A stretch of DNA of 5,429 nt, taken from NCBI GenBank assembly GCA_964413905.1, contig CAYPUG010000143.1, positions 1-5,429 on the forward strand, given 5' to 3'. The notes under the pieces were generated by a model. The model saw nothing but the letters and a program-made list of their open reading frames with translations, was not told the origin of the DNA and searched no databases. Position numbers and translations under genes: made by a program. This document shows positions 1 through 5,429 of the stretch, piece after piece. The stretch is from CAYPUG01 sp964413905. GTDB taxonomy: Bacteria > Chloroflexota > Anaerolineae > JAADDB01. The first letter of the stretch is position 1, and the number at the start of each line of letters is the position of its first letter.

Positions 1-1
1 C

Positions 2-1480
2 GGCCTGGCCCGCTCCCGGTTCAACGAACTTATCTTTGGCCCCACCCTCTACCAGGCCCTGCGCCGGGTCAAGGGCGTGTTCGACCCGCACAACCTGATG
101 AACCCGGGCAAAATCGTGGACGCGCCGCCCATGACCGAAAACCTGCGTTACGGCCCGGAGTACAGCGTTCGTCTCATCCCCACCCAGTACAGCTGGGACG
201 ATTTCCTGGGGTTCGACCGCGCGGTGGAGCAGTGCAATGGCGCGGGCGTATGCCGCAAAGTGGACACAGGCACCATGTGTCCTACGTTCCAGACCACCCG
301 GGACGAGCACGACAGCACCCGGGGCCGGGCGAACCTGCTGCGCGCGTGGCTCAGCGGCAAGCCCTTCTCCCCCACAGACGAGGATGTATACGAGGCCCTG
401 GACCTGTGCCTGGGCTGCAAGGCGTGCAAGTCCGAGTGTCCCTCGGCCGTGGACATGACCAAGATCAAGACGGAATGGCTGGCCTGGTACTACGAGGCCC
501 ACGGCCTCCCCTTCCGTAACTGGGTCTTCGGCCACATCCATCACCTGAACGCGATCATGGCCCCCTTCGCGCCTCTGGCCAACGCGGTCATGCGCTCCCG
601 GGCCTTCAAGTGGTTTGCCGCCCGATTTCTGGGCATTCACCCCAGCCGTTCCTTCCCCGAACTGGCCGAGGAGACGTTCATCTCCTGGTGGCACAAGCGG
701 CAACGGCAACAGCGCGAGCGTCCGCCGGCCCCGCGCGGCCCCGTCATCCTCTTCCCCGATACCTTTCTCACGTACAATGACCCGCATTTGGGCAAGGCCA
801 CGGTGCGCCTGCTGGAAGCCGCGGGATTCGAGGTCATCGTGGCGGAGAAGCGCGTATGCTGCGGCCGTCCACTCCTCTCCAAGGGATTGCTCAGGGAAGC
901 GAAGAAGAACGCGGAGCACAACGTGCGCTTGCTGGCCCCCTACGCGCGGCAGGGGATTCCCATCATTGGCGTGGAGCCCTCCTGCATTTTGACCATGAAG
1001 GACGAGTACCCGGACCTGGTGCCCGGCGAGGATGCCAAAGTCGTGGCCCAGCAGTGCATCACCATTGACGAGTTCCTGGCCGATCTCCTGGCCCGGGAGC
1101 CGGACGCACTCCACTTTGCCCCGCCCTCCCAACCGGTGTACGTGCACGGCCATTGCCACCAGAAGGCCCTGGTGGGTACCCGTCCCACCCTGGACCTCCT
1201 GTGCGCGGCTGGGTTCGAGGTGCACGAGATCGATGCGGGGTGTTGCGGCATGGCCGGCAGTTTCGGCTATGAGATGGAGCATTTCGACCTCAGCTTGAAG
1301 ATCGCGGAGGACCGACTGTTGCCCGCGCTGCGCGAGGCACCGGAGGACGCGATTGTGGTCGCGGATGGCACCTCCTGCCGCCACCAGATTGCGGACTTGA
1401 GCGAACGGGAGGGCGTGCACGTAGTGCAAGTGCTGGCCGACGCGCTTATCCCTCCCGAAGAGAACACGCCCTTGGGGTAA
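2..1480 (+). CDS. FAD-linked oxidase / 4Fe-4S / CCG-domain fusion, C-terminal part (5'-truncated by window edge)
   Basis: The frame is open from base 2 and stops with TAA at 1478-1480, giving 492 visible residues. The GTG at 77 is not the start: the residues before it (GLARSRFNELIFGP, then LYQALRRVKGVFDP) continue the conserved end of the FAD-oxidase C-terminal domain, which closes with LMNPGKIV. Numbering from the GTG codon at 77, Cys 53, 59 and 68 (CNGAGVCRK...MCP) and CLGCKACKSECP (Cys 111, 114, 117, 121) form a twin 4Fe-4S ferredoxin-like module. Two CCG (cysteine-rich) domains follow: CCGRPL at 261-263 onward, then HGHCHQK around 357-363 with CCGMAGSFGYE from 389. This order matches long YdiJ-type fusions of about 1,000 residues, so roughly the N-terminal half is missing. 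Family members oxidise D-2-hydroxy acids (D-lactate, glycolate, 2-hydroxyglutarate) and pass electrons from FAD through Fe-S centres to a membrane or soluble acceptor. The substrate cannot be read from this half. No signal peptide or membrane segment is visible. Family assignment is firm; substrate is open. Confidence 0.93.
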   Translation, partial: GLARSRFNELIFGPTLYQALRRVKGVFDPHNLMNPGKIVDAPPMTENLRYGPEYSVRLIPTQYSWDDFLGFDRAVEQCNGAGVCRKVDTGTMCPTFQTTRDEHDSTRGRANLLRAWLSGKPFSPTDEDVYEALDLCLGCKACKSECPSAVDMTKIKTEWLAWYYEAHGLPFRNWVFGHIHHLNAIMAPFAPLANAVMRSRAFKWFAARFLGIHPSRSFPELAEETFISWWHKRQRQQRERPPAPRGPVILFPDTFLTYNDPHLGKATVRLLEAAGFEVIVAEKRVCCGRPLLSKGLLREAKKNAEHNVRLLAPYARQGIPIIGVEPSCILTMKDEYPDLVPGEDAKVVAQQCITIDEFLADLLAREPDALHFAPPSQPVYVHGHCHQKALVGTRPTLDLLCAAGFEVHEIDAGCCGMAGSFGYEMEHFDLSLKIAEDRLLPALREAPEDAIVVADGTSCRHQIADLSEREGVHVVQVLADALIPPEENTPLG

Positions 1481-1621
1481 CCTATAGGTACCCTTGGGCT
1501 GAACCCCGTCGGTCCGTCAGAAACGCGGCAGATAACCGGTTCCATCCGCTCACATGGCCTTTAACGCGGGAACACGGCGGACCGCGTAGCTGCACGCGTC
1601 ATGGTGGCCCATTCTGAAAAC

Positions 1622-1650
1622 ATGACATCCAGGCGAACCTGCAGTATAAT
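1622..1650 (+). promoter_or_regulatory. Sigma-70-type promoter for the methyltransferase-glycosidase operon
   Basis: The -35 hexamer ATGACA (1622-1627) differs from the TTGACA consensus at one base. The -10 hexamer TATAAT (1645-1650) is perfect, and the spacer is exactly 17 bp. Transcription would begin near 1657, leaving an A/C-rich, apparently unstructured leader of about 46 nt before the ATG at 1703. An in-frame ATG at 1601 lies upstream of this promoter and could not be translated from its transcript, so the promoter supports the later start. The rest of the 1481-1702 gap shows only a weak hairpin at the preceding stop codon and no coding signal. Confidence 0.75.
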
Positions 1651-1692
1651 CTACCTCACACAGCATCGTGAACCACCAACAGAACCACAACC

Positions 1693-1701
1693 GGGGATCC
1701 C
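1693..1701 (+). promoter_or_regulatory. Ribosome binding site of the methyltransferase, embedding a GATC palindrome
   Basis: GGGGA (1693-1697) is the only Shine-Dalgarno-like stretch before ATG 1703, five bases upstream of it. It is a mediocre match. It overlaps the perfect 8-bp palindrome GGGATCCC (1694-1701), whose core GATC (1696-1699) is the site recognised by many enzymes of the family encoded just downstream. Self-regulation through this site is possible, but it is an inference. Confidence 0.5.
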
Positions 1702-1702
1702 A

Positions 1703-2623
1703 ATGCAACCAACAAACGAACGAGCGGGAGTCGAGGCCACATCCCAACCCAACCCGGTCCCCACGAGCCCCATCTCCCCTGTTATCAAGTGGGCCGGTGG
1801 CAAATCGCAACTTATTGAAGTCCTTACACCCCTCTTTCCTGACCACTTTCAGCGATACCACGAACCCTTTTTAGGGGGTGGGGCCGTTTTCTTCTTTCTG
1901 GCCCCTTTACACAACGCTCCTTCTTTCCTATCCGACTTGAACGAGGAGTTGATTAATTTCTACCGAGTGCTTCGGGACCACACAGACGCGTTCCTGGCGG
2001 AAGTGCGTGTACTGGCAGAGCAATACGCCCACTACGACGAGGAACGCCGCAAGGAAATGTACTATCGCTGGCGCAATGCGGACAGGAACCCCGCGTTTGC
2101 TCATTGGTCCCCCTTGCAACGTGCCGTAAGATTTTATTTCCTGAATAAAACCGCGTACAACGGCCTCTATCGCACCAACCGTCGTGGGTACTTCAACGTC
2201 CCTTGGGGACGCTACAAGAAACCGGCCCTTTACATCCCCAACGCGCTCCGACAGGCCGCCCATGTGCTCCGCGCGTATGCCCAAACCTTAACGGTCGAAC
2301 CCTTTGAGCGCTCGCTGAGTCGTGCTCAAACAGGGGACTTTGTGTACCTGGATCCCCCCTATGTCCCCCTTTCGGAAACGGCCAACTTCACCGCGTACAC
2401 GAAGAACGGCTTTGGTCCCGAGGACCAGCAACGCCTGGCCGACATGTGTCGAGAGTTGGACCGCCGCGGGGTGCTCTTCATGCTCTCCAACAGCGACACC
2501 CCCTGGGTTCGAGACTTGTATCGGGGGTTCCACATCCAACAAGTGTGGGCTCGGCGCAGTATTAACGCCAACGGAGCAGGACGTGGGCCTGTGGCCGAAG
2601 TTGTGGTACGAAATTACACCTGA
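1703..2623 (+). CDS. dam: D12-class (Dam/DpnM family) adenine-N6 DNA methyltransferase
   Basis: A 306-residue protein that transfers a methyl group from S-adenosylmethionine to the N6 of adenine in duplex DNA. In alpha-class order it has KWAGGK (29-34, SAM binding), EPFLGGGAVFF (54-64, motif I), SDLNEELI (77-84), LNKTAYNGLYR followed by NRRGYFNVP (147-167), the catalytic DPPY (217-220), SNSD (262-265) and the C-terminal RRSINANGAGRG...EVVVRNY typical of the Dam branch. Length fits the family (about 270-300). The first 26 residues are a polar, Pro-rich extension. ATG 1703 is preferred over ATG 1601 because the promoter lies between them. No endonuclease gene is next to it, so it looks like an orphan enzyme, although the window is short. 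GATC specificity is likely from family resemblance but not proven. Codons look less GC-rich than those of the upstream oxidoreductase, which may point to separate ancestry. It is followed after 14 bp by the glycosidase. Confidence 0.93.
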   Translation: MQPTNERAGVEATSQPNPVPTSPISPVIKWAGGKSQLIEVLTPLFPDHFQRYHEPFLGGGAVFFFLAPLHNAPSFLSDLNEELINFYRVLRDHTDAFLAEVRVLAEQYAHYDEERRKEMYYRWRNADRNPAFAHWSPLQRAVRFYFLNKTAYNGLYRTNRRGYFNVPWGRYKKPALYIPNALRQAAHVLRAYAQTLTVEPFERSLSRAQTGDFVYLDPPYVPLSETANFTAYTKNGFGPEDQQRLADMCRELDRRGVLFMLSNSDTPWVRDLYRGFHIQQVWARRSINANGAGRGPVAEVVVRNYT

Positions 2624-2626
2624 AAC

Positions 2627-2632
2627 GGAGGA
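2627..2632 (+). promoter_or_regulatory. Strong Shine-Dalgarno of the GH31 gene
   Basis: GGAGGA lies three bases after the methyltransferase TGA and five bases before ATG 2638. It fixes the glycosidase start. It also implies efficient translation from the shared transcript, stronger than that expected for the methyltransferase with its weak GGGGA. A GATC (2640-2643) overlaps the last base of the start codon. Confidence 0.8.
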
Positions 2633-2637
2633 TTTGC

Positions 2638-5079
2638 ATGATCTCCGAAACGCTGAAAAAGGCCCTGTGGGCCCTCCGTTGGGTGGGCATCCGACCTACC
2701 CTCGCAGCCTTGCGATACACCTTGGCTCGGGAACGCATAGACCGGCGGTGGCTGCGCCCGTCTGCACCCACATCCTGGACCACATGGGGAACCCTCACGC
2801 GCATCACGCCCCACGCGCGGGGCGCCCGCGTACACCTGGAACGAGGCCACATGGACGTGAACTTTCTCACCTCAGACATGGTGTGCATCTCCTGGCTGCC
2901 CGCGACCCCACCCATCCCTTACGCGCGCGCTCGCGATCGCTGGCCGGAAGTAGATGTTCGAGTAGAACGCGTGGAGTTCGGGTGGCGAATACGCACCCCT
3001 CGCATGTATATCGATGTCCACTCCGACGCCGCGCTTCGCTTCTACGACGATGAAGGACACTTGCTGCGTGAAACTCTCCCTCCCCAACGCGGAGGAGAAC
3101 GAGTTCGGGACCGAGTCCGCTTACAGGCCGATGAAGTACTCATAGGGCTAGGCGAAAAAACAACCCCCCTCAACCGGCGAGGACACATCTTCACGTTGTG
3201 GAACCGGGATCCGTCAGGATACCATCCCGGTGACGATCCCATCTACCTAAACATCCCTCTGTACATGGGCCTGCATCCCGAAGGCCAATATCTGGTATTC
3301 TACGAGAACACCTACCACGCCACGTTTGACATGGGCCATCACCAGCCGGACATTGCTGAACACACCTTTGCAGGTGGTATGCTGCGTTACTACATTACCA
3401 TTGGTCCGCCGGCCACACTCCTTGAACGCTACACGGCCCTCACCGGTCGACCGCCCCTTCCTCCCCTTTGGGCGTTGGGATATCACCAATCGCGGTACTC
3501 CTACTACCCCGAAGCCCGCGTGCGGGAAATCGTCGACGCGTTTGAACAATACGACATCCCGGTGGATGTGATTCACCTGGATATCCACTACATGGACGAA
3601 TACCGAGTATTCACCTGGGACCCGCAACGGTTTCCTGACCCTAAAAGGTTGACCCAAGATCTGCGAGAAAAGGGCGTTCGAATTATCGCCATTGTGGATC
3701 CGGGGATAAAGGTAGATGAACACTATGATGTGTTTGTGGAGGGACGGGAACGGAATGTCTACTGCACACTGCCGGACGGCTCCTTGCTGCGGGCACCGGT
3801 ATGGCCGGGATGGTGCGCGTTTCCCGACTTTACCTCGCCGAAAACTCGACGGTGGTGGGGAGAACAATATCGTTCCCTCTTGGATGTGGGCGTCGCTGGT
3901 TTTTGGAACGACATGAATGAACCCGCCACTTTTGTGGCTTGGGGGGATCCGACATTTCCTCTATCTACACGGCATCACCTGGAGGGACGAGGCGGGGATC
4001 ACCGGGAAGCGCACAACCTCTACGGGTTGCTCATGGCCCGGGCCAGTTATGAAGGACTACGCGATTTGGCTCCCCACCGGCGGCATGTGGTCATCTCCCG
4101 ATCCGGATGGGCCGGATTACAACGTTACGCGTGGCACTGGACCGGAGATACGTACAGCGATTGGCCATCCCTGGCCATGACCGTCCCCCAAATGCTCGGC
4201 CTAGGCATAAGCGGCATCCCTTTCACCGGACCGGACGTAGGGGGATTTCTGGGAGCGCCCTCTGCTGAACTGTACACCCGCTGGCTTCAGATGGCCGCCT
4301 TTTTTCCCTTCTTCCGAACGCACACCGCCATCGGCACACCGGATCAGGAGCCCTGGTCCTTTGGGCAGCCGTATTTGGACATTAACCGAGATACCATTCG
4401 CTTACGATATCGCCTGCTCCCTTACCTGTACACCCTCACCTGGGAAGCCCACACCCGGGGATGGCCTATAATACGTCCTGTCTGGTGGCTCCATCCGCAC
4501 ATCCCGGATCTGTGGCCGGTCGAGGATGCGTTCATGGTGGGAAACCACCTCCTGGTTGCCCCCATCCTGGGAGAGGGAGTGCGAGAGCGGGAGGTTCTCC
4601 TCCCTCCGGGAGGATGGTACGATTTTTGGACGGAAACCCATTACGTTGGGGGCCAAACCGTCCGGGTCGAAGCACCCCTCACACGCATTCCTGTGTTTGT
4701 CAAAGCAGGAACGGTCCTCCCCATGTGGGATCCCGCGTTCAATGTGGACCGATTTGATTGGAAACGGCTCCACCTGTATATCTATCCGCCGGAGGAGAGA
4801 GAAGCAACGTCCACGTTGTACACCGACAAGGGCGACGGGTGGACCTACCAGGAGGGAGCGTACCACCTCGATCTCTTCCACACACAACGCCGGGACAGTC
4901 GCGCAGAATGGACCTGGGAAGTCCAACACGACAGTTACTGGCCTTACGAGGAGATCGTCGTCCACTTTGTGGGGGAGGTAATGGATCTGCAGAAGGATCG
5001 CCGTACCGTGGACATCCAAGGCAATCGTATTACACTGCGGAAACCCGGAGGGACATGGACATGGTCGTCCCGTCCTTAA
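2638..5079 (+). CDS. Glycoside hydrolase family 31, probable alpha-glucosidase
   Basis: An 813-residue retaining alpha-glycosidase, within the usual family size (about 700-830). Residues 1-45 are a Leu/Arg/Trp-rich lead segment without a clear signal peptide, so the enzyme is probably cytoplasmic. A beta-sandwich domain (about 50-270) contains IGLGEKTTPLNRRG and a YLNIPLYMGL-type stretch. The catalytic barrel begins near PPLPPLWALGYHQSRYSYY (272 on) and contains HLDIHYMDEYRVFTWD (Asp315 and Asp320). The nucleophile is Asp425 in GFWNDMNEP and the acid/base Asp504 in HWTGDTYSDW. Arg488 (SRSGWAG) and His562 (FFRTH) sit at the same spacing from the acid/base as the substrate-binding Arg526 and His600 do from Asp542 in human maltase-glucoamylase. 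C-terminal beta domains start near GNHLLVAP (635). All catalytic residues are present, so it should be active. The AGLQRYAWHWTGD pattern favours alpha-glucosidase over alpha-xylosidase or sulfoquinovosidase, but substrate remains inferred. No transporter or other sugar gene is visible nearby. Confidence 0.95.
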   Translation: MISETLKKALWALRWVGIRPTLAALRYTLARERIDRRWLRPSAPTSWTTWGTLTRITPHARGARVHLERGHMDVNFLTSDMVCISWLPATPPIPYARARDRWPEVDVRVERVEFGWRIRTPRMYIDVHSDAALRFYDDEGHLLRETLPPQRGGERVRDRVRLQADEVLIGLGEKTTPLNRRGHIFTLWNRDPSGYHPGDDPIYLNIPLYMGLHPEGQYLVFYENTYHATFDMGHHQPDIAEHTFAGGMLRYYITIGPPATLLERYTALTGRPPLPPLWALGYHQSRYSYYPEARVREIVDAFEQYDIPVDVIHLDIHYMDEYRVFTWDPQRFPDPKRLTQDLREKGVRIIAIVDPGIKVDEHYDVFVEGRERNVYCTLPDGSLLRAPVWPGWCAFPDFTSPKTRRWWGEQYRSLLDVGVAGFWNDMNEPATFVAWGDPTFPLSTRHHLEGRGGDHREAHNLYGLLMARASYEGLRDLAPHRRHVVISRSGWAGLQRYAWHWTGDTYSDWPSLAMTVPQMLGLGISGIPFTGPDVGGFLGAPSAELYTRWLQMAAFFPFFRTHTAIGTPDQEPWSFGQPYLDINRDTIRLRYRLLPYLYTLTWEAHTRGWPIIRPVWWLHPHIPDLWPVEDAFMVGNHLLVAPILGEGVREREVLLPPGGWYDFWTETHYVGGQTVRVEAPLTRIPVFVKAGTVLPMWDPAFNVDRFDWKRLHLYIYPPEEREATSTLYTDKGDGWTYQEGAYHLDLFHTQRRDSRAEWTWEVQHDSYWPYEEIVVHFVGEVMDLQKDRRTVDIQGNRITLRKPGGTWTWSSRP

Positions 5080-5131
5080 AAATGCGCCTGCTCCCCTACT
5101 GACAAAACTCCATGTATCTATGATTGCCGAA

Positions 5132-5246
5132 GCCCGGCCACTGAAGCTCCGGGCCTCAGTGGCCAACGGCCGGGCCGCCCAAGGCTTTTGGGAATGCGGC
5201 ATCTCGATGCCGCTATCAAAGCGGCGACATGTCACCCCATTCCAAA
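5132..5246. repeat. Cluster of nested inverted repeats, candidate structured RNA or mobile-element end
   Basis: Successive stems pack this block. Stem 1: GGCCACTGA (5136-5144) pairs with TCAGTGGCC (5156-5164), 9 bp perfect, 11-nt loop. Stem 2: CCCAA (5178-5182) with TTGGG (5188-5192). Stem 3: GCGGCAT (5196-5202) with ATGCCGC (5207-5213), loop CTCG. An alternative stem GCCGCT (5209-5214) with AGCGGC (5220-5225) excludes stem 3. GCCCGGCC (5132-5139) is also complementary to GGCCGGGC (5168-5175), which excludes stem 1. GGAATG (5191-5196) can pair with CATTCC (5238-5243) to enclose the middle of the block. The density of exact complements is seen directly; that they form an RNA or an element end is inferred. 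It could also serve as a factor-dependent transcription end for the glycosidase operon. Confidence 0.45.
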
Positions 5247-5374
5247 GTAGATGCAGTCTCGGAAATTTCTTGAATTAAGGGAATCAGGTATGTGCCTTGG
5301 TTTAAAAAGGTTTCTGCCAGCCCTGATGGACTGACACATCGCGTTTCATGCACCTTGGCATAAAGAGAGAGTAA

Positions 5375-5423
5375 AAATTCGTGGAATTTTCGCCGCCGAA
5401 GGCGGCGAAAATTCCACGAATTT
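5375..5423. repeat. Perfect 23-bp inverted repeat with GAA triloop
   Basis: The arm at 5375-5397 is the exact reverse complement of 5401-5423, separated only by GAA (5398-5400). The apex CGCCGCC-GAA-GGCGGCG is GC-only, and the flanking stem parts are AT-rich. Each AT-rich arm is itself a small hairpin: AAAATTC-GTG-GAATTTT (5374-5390) and AAATTC-CAC-GAATTT (5409-5423), so the DNA can fold as one long hairpin or as three small ones. It lacks a downstream T-run on either strand (T's precede and A's follow the GC core), unlike an intrinsic terminator. Candidates are a REP- or MITE-like palindromic repeat, a mobile-element terminus, or a protein-binding site. Confidence 0.85.
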
Positions 5424-5429
5424 CCCTTC

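Larger units (their letters stand above)
5080..5429. other. 3' non-coding region, 350 bp
   Basis: No convincing gene lies between the glycosidase stop and the window end. It has three parts: a GC-rich block of closely packed inverted repeats (5132-5246), an AT-richer spacer (5247-5372) with only weak symmetry (ATCAGG 5283-5288 against CCTGAT 5322-5327), and a perfect long palindrome (5375-5423). I see no tRNA, no promoter with acceptable spacing, and no hairpin with a U-tract that would be a standard terminator for the upstream operon. Confidence 0.7.

Noticed and set aside
77..79. GTG at 77 as start of the oxidoreductase
   Set aside because: The frame is open back to base 2 and the residues encoded there continue the conserved FAD-oxidase C-terminal sequence, so the gene starts outside the window.
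1475..1493. Hairpin GGGTA-A-CC / GG-TACCC at the oxidoreductase stop as terminator
   Set aside because: Short stem with a bulge and no following T-run; the CCCTTGGG repeat at 1469-1476 and 1491-1498 is also too short to mean much.
2322..3053. 243-codon plus-strand ORF spanning the methyltransferase-glycosidase junction
   Set aside because: It overlaps conserved motifs of both real genes in another frame and its product is low-complexity, rich in Arg, Pro and Thr.
3247..3867. 206-codon minus-strand ORF inside GH31
   Set aside because: Fully antisense to the catalytic domain coding sequence, with no motif or ribosome binding support.
4467..4472. Perfect TATAAT inside GH31
   Set aside because: No -35-like hexamer at 16-18 bp upstream, and it lies in the middle of a coding region with no gene starting after it.
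4402..5235. 277-codon minus-strand ORF opposite the end of the GH31 gene
   Set aside because: It is antisense to a confidently identified gene and to the hairpin cluster, has no recognisable domain, and is typical of shadow frames in GC-rich genes.
5270..5306. TTGAAT ... TTTAAA as a promoter in the 3' spacer
   Set aside because: The spacing is about 25 bp, far from 17, and no gene follows within the window.
5375..5423. The 3' palindrome as a classical intrinsic terminator
   Set aside because: On both strands the GC core is preceded by T's and followed by A's, the reverse of the intrinsic terminator layout.
5080..5429. CRISPR array or tRNA gene in the 3' region
   Set aside because: No regularly spaced direct repeats and no cloverleaf with the conserved TTC loop; the stems present do not fit a tRNA layout.

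Overview
The window holds the last part of one gene, two complete genes and two short non-coding stretches, all genes on the + strand. The organism looks like a free-living, moderately GC-rich bacterium. The N-terminus of the glycosidase (a short amphipathic segment rich in Leu, Arg and Trp) and the general gene style remind me of Chloroflexota (Anaerolineae-like), but this is an impression and not a placement. The open 5' end and the sequence stopping six bases after a long palindrome suggest a short metagenomic contig.

Layout. (1) 2-1480: the C-terminal part of a long FAD/iron-sulfur oxidoreductase of the glycolate oxidase / D-lactate dehydrogenase (YdiJ-like) type, with the end of the FAD oxidase domain, two cysteine clusters for 4Fe-4S binding and two CCG domains. 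(2) 1481-1702: an intergenic gap with a near-consensus sigma-70 promoter (ATGACA, 17 bp, TATAAT). This promoter places the next gene's start at 1703 and rules out the upstream ATG at 1601. (3) 1703-2623: a D12-class (Dam/DpnM-like) adenine-N6 DNA methyltransferase. (4) 2638-5079: a full-length GH31 alpha-glucosidase-type enzyme, 14 bp behind the methyltransferase with its own strong Shine-Dalgarno, so the two probably form an operon. (5) 5080-5429: non-coding, with a compact cluster of inverted repeats (5132-5246), an AT-richer spacer, and a perfect 23-bp-arm palindrome with a GAA triloop (5375-5423).

The genes do not form an obvious pathway. The oxidoreductase feeds electrons from a 2-hydroxy acid into redox carriers; the glycosidase releases sugar from alpha-glucosides; the methyltransferase is an orphan (no restriction enzyme visible). 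The best leads are the GATC sites placed on the translation start signals of both operon genes, and the two structured elements in the 3' non-coding region. I do not see a clear-cut undescribed system.
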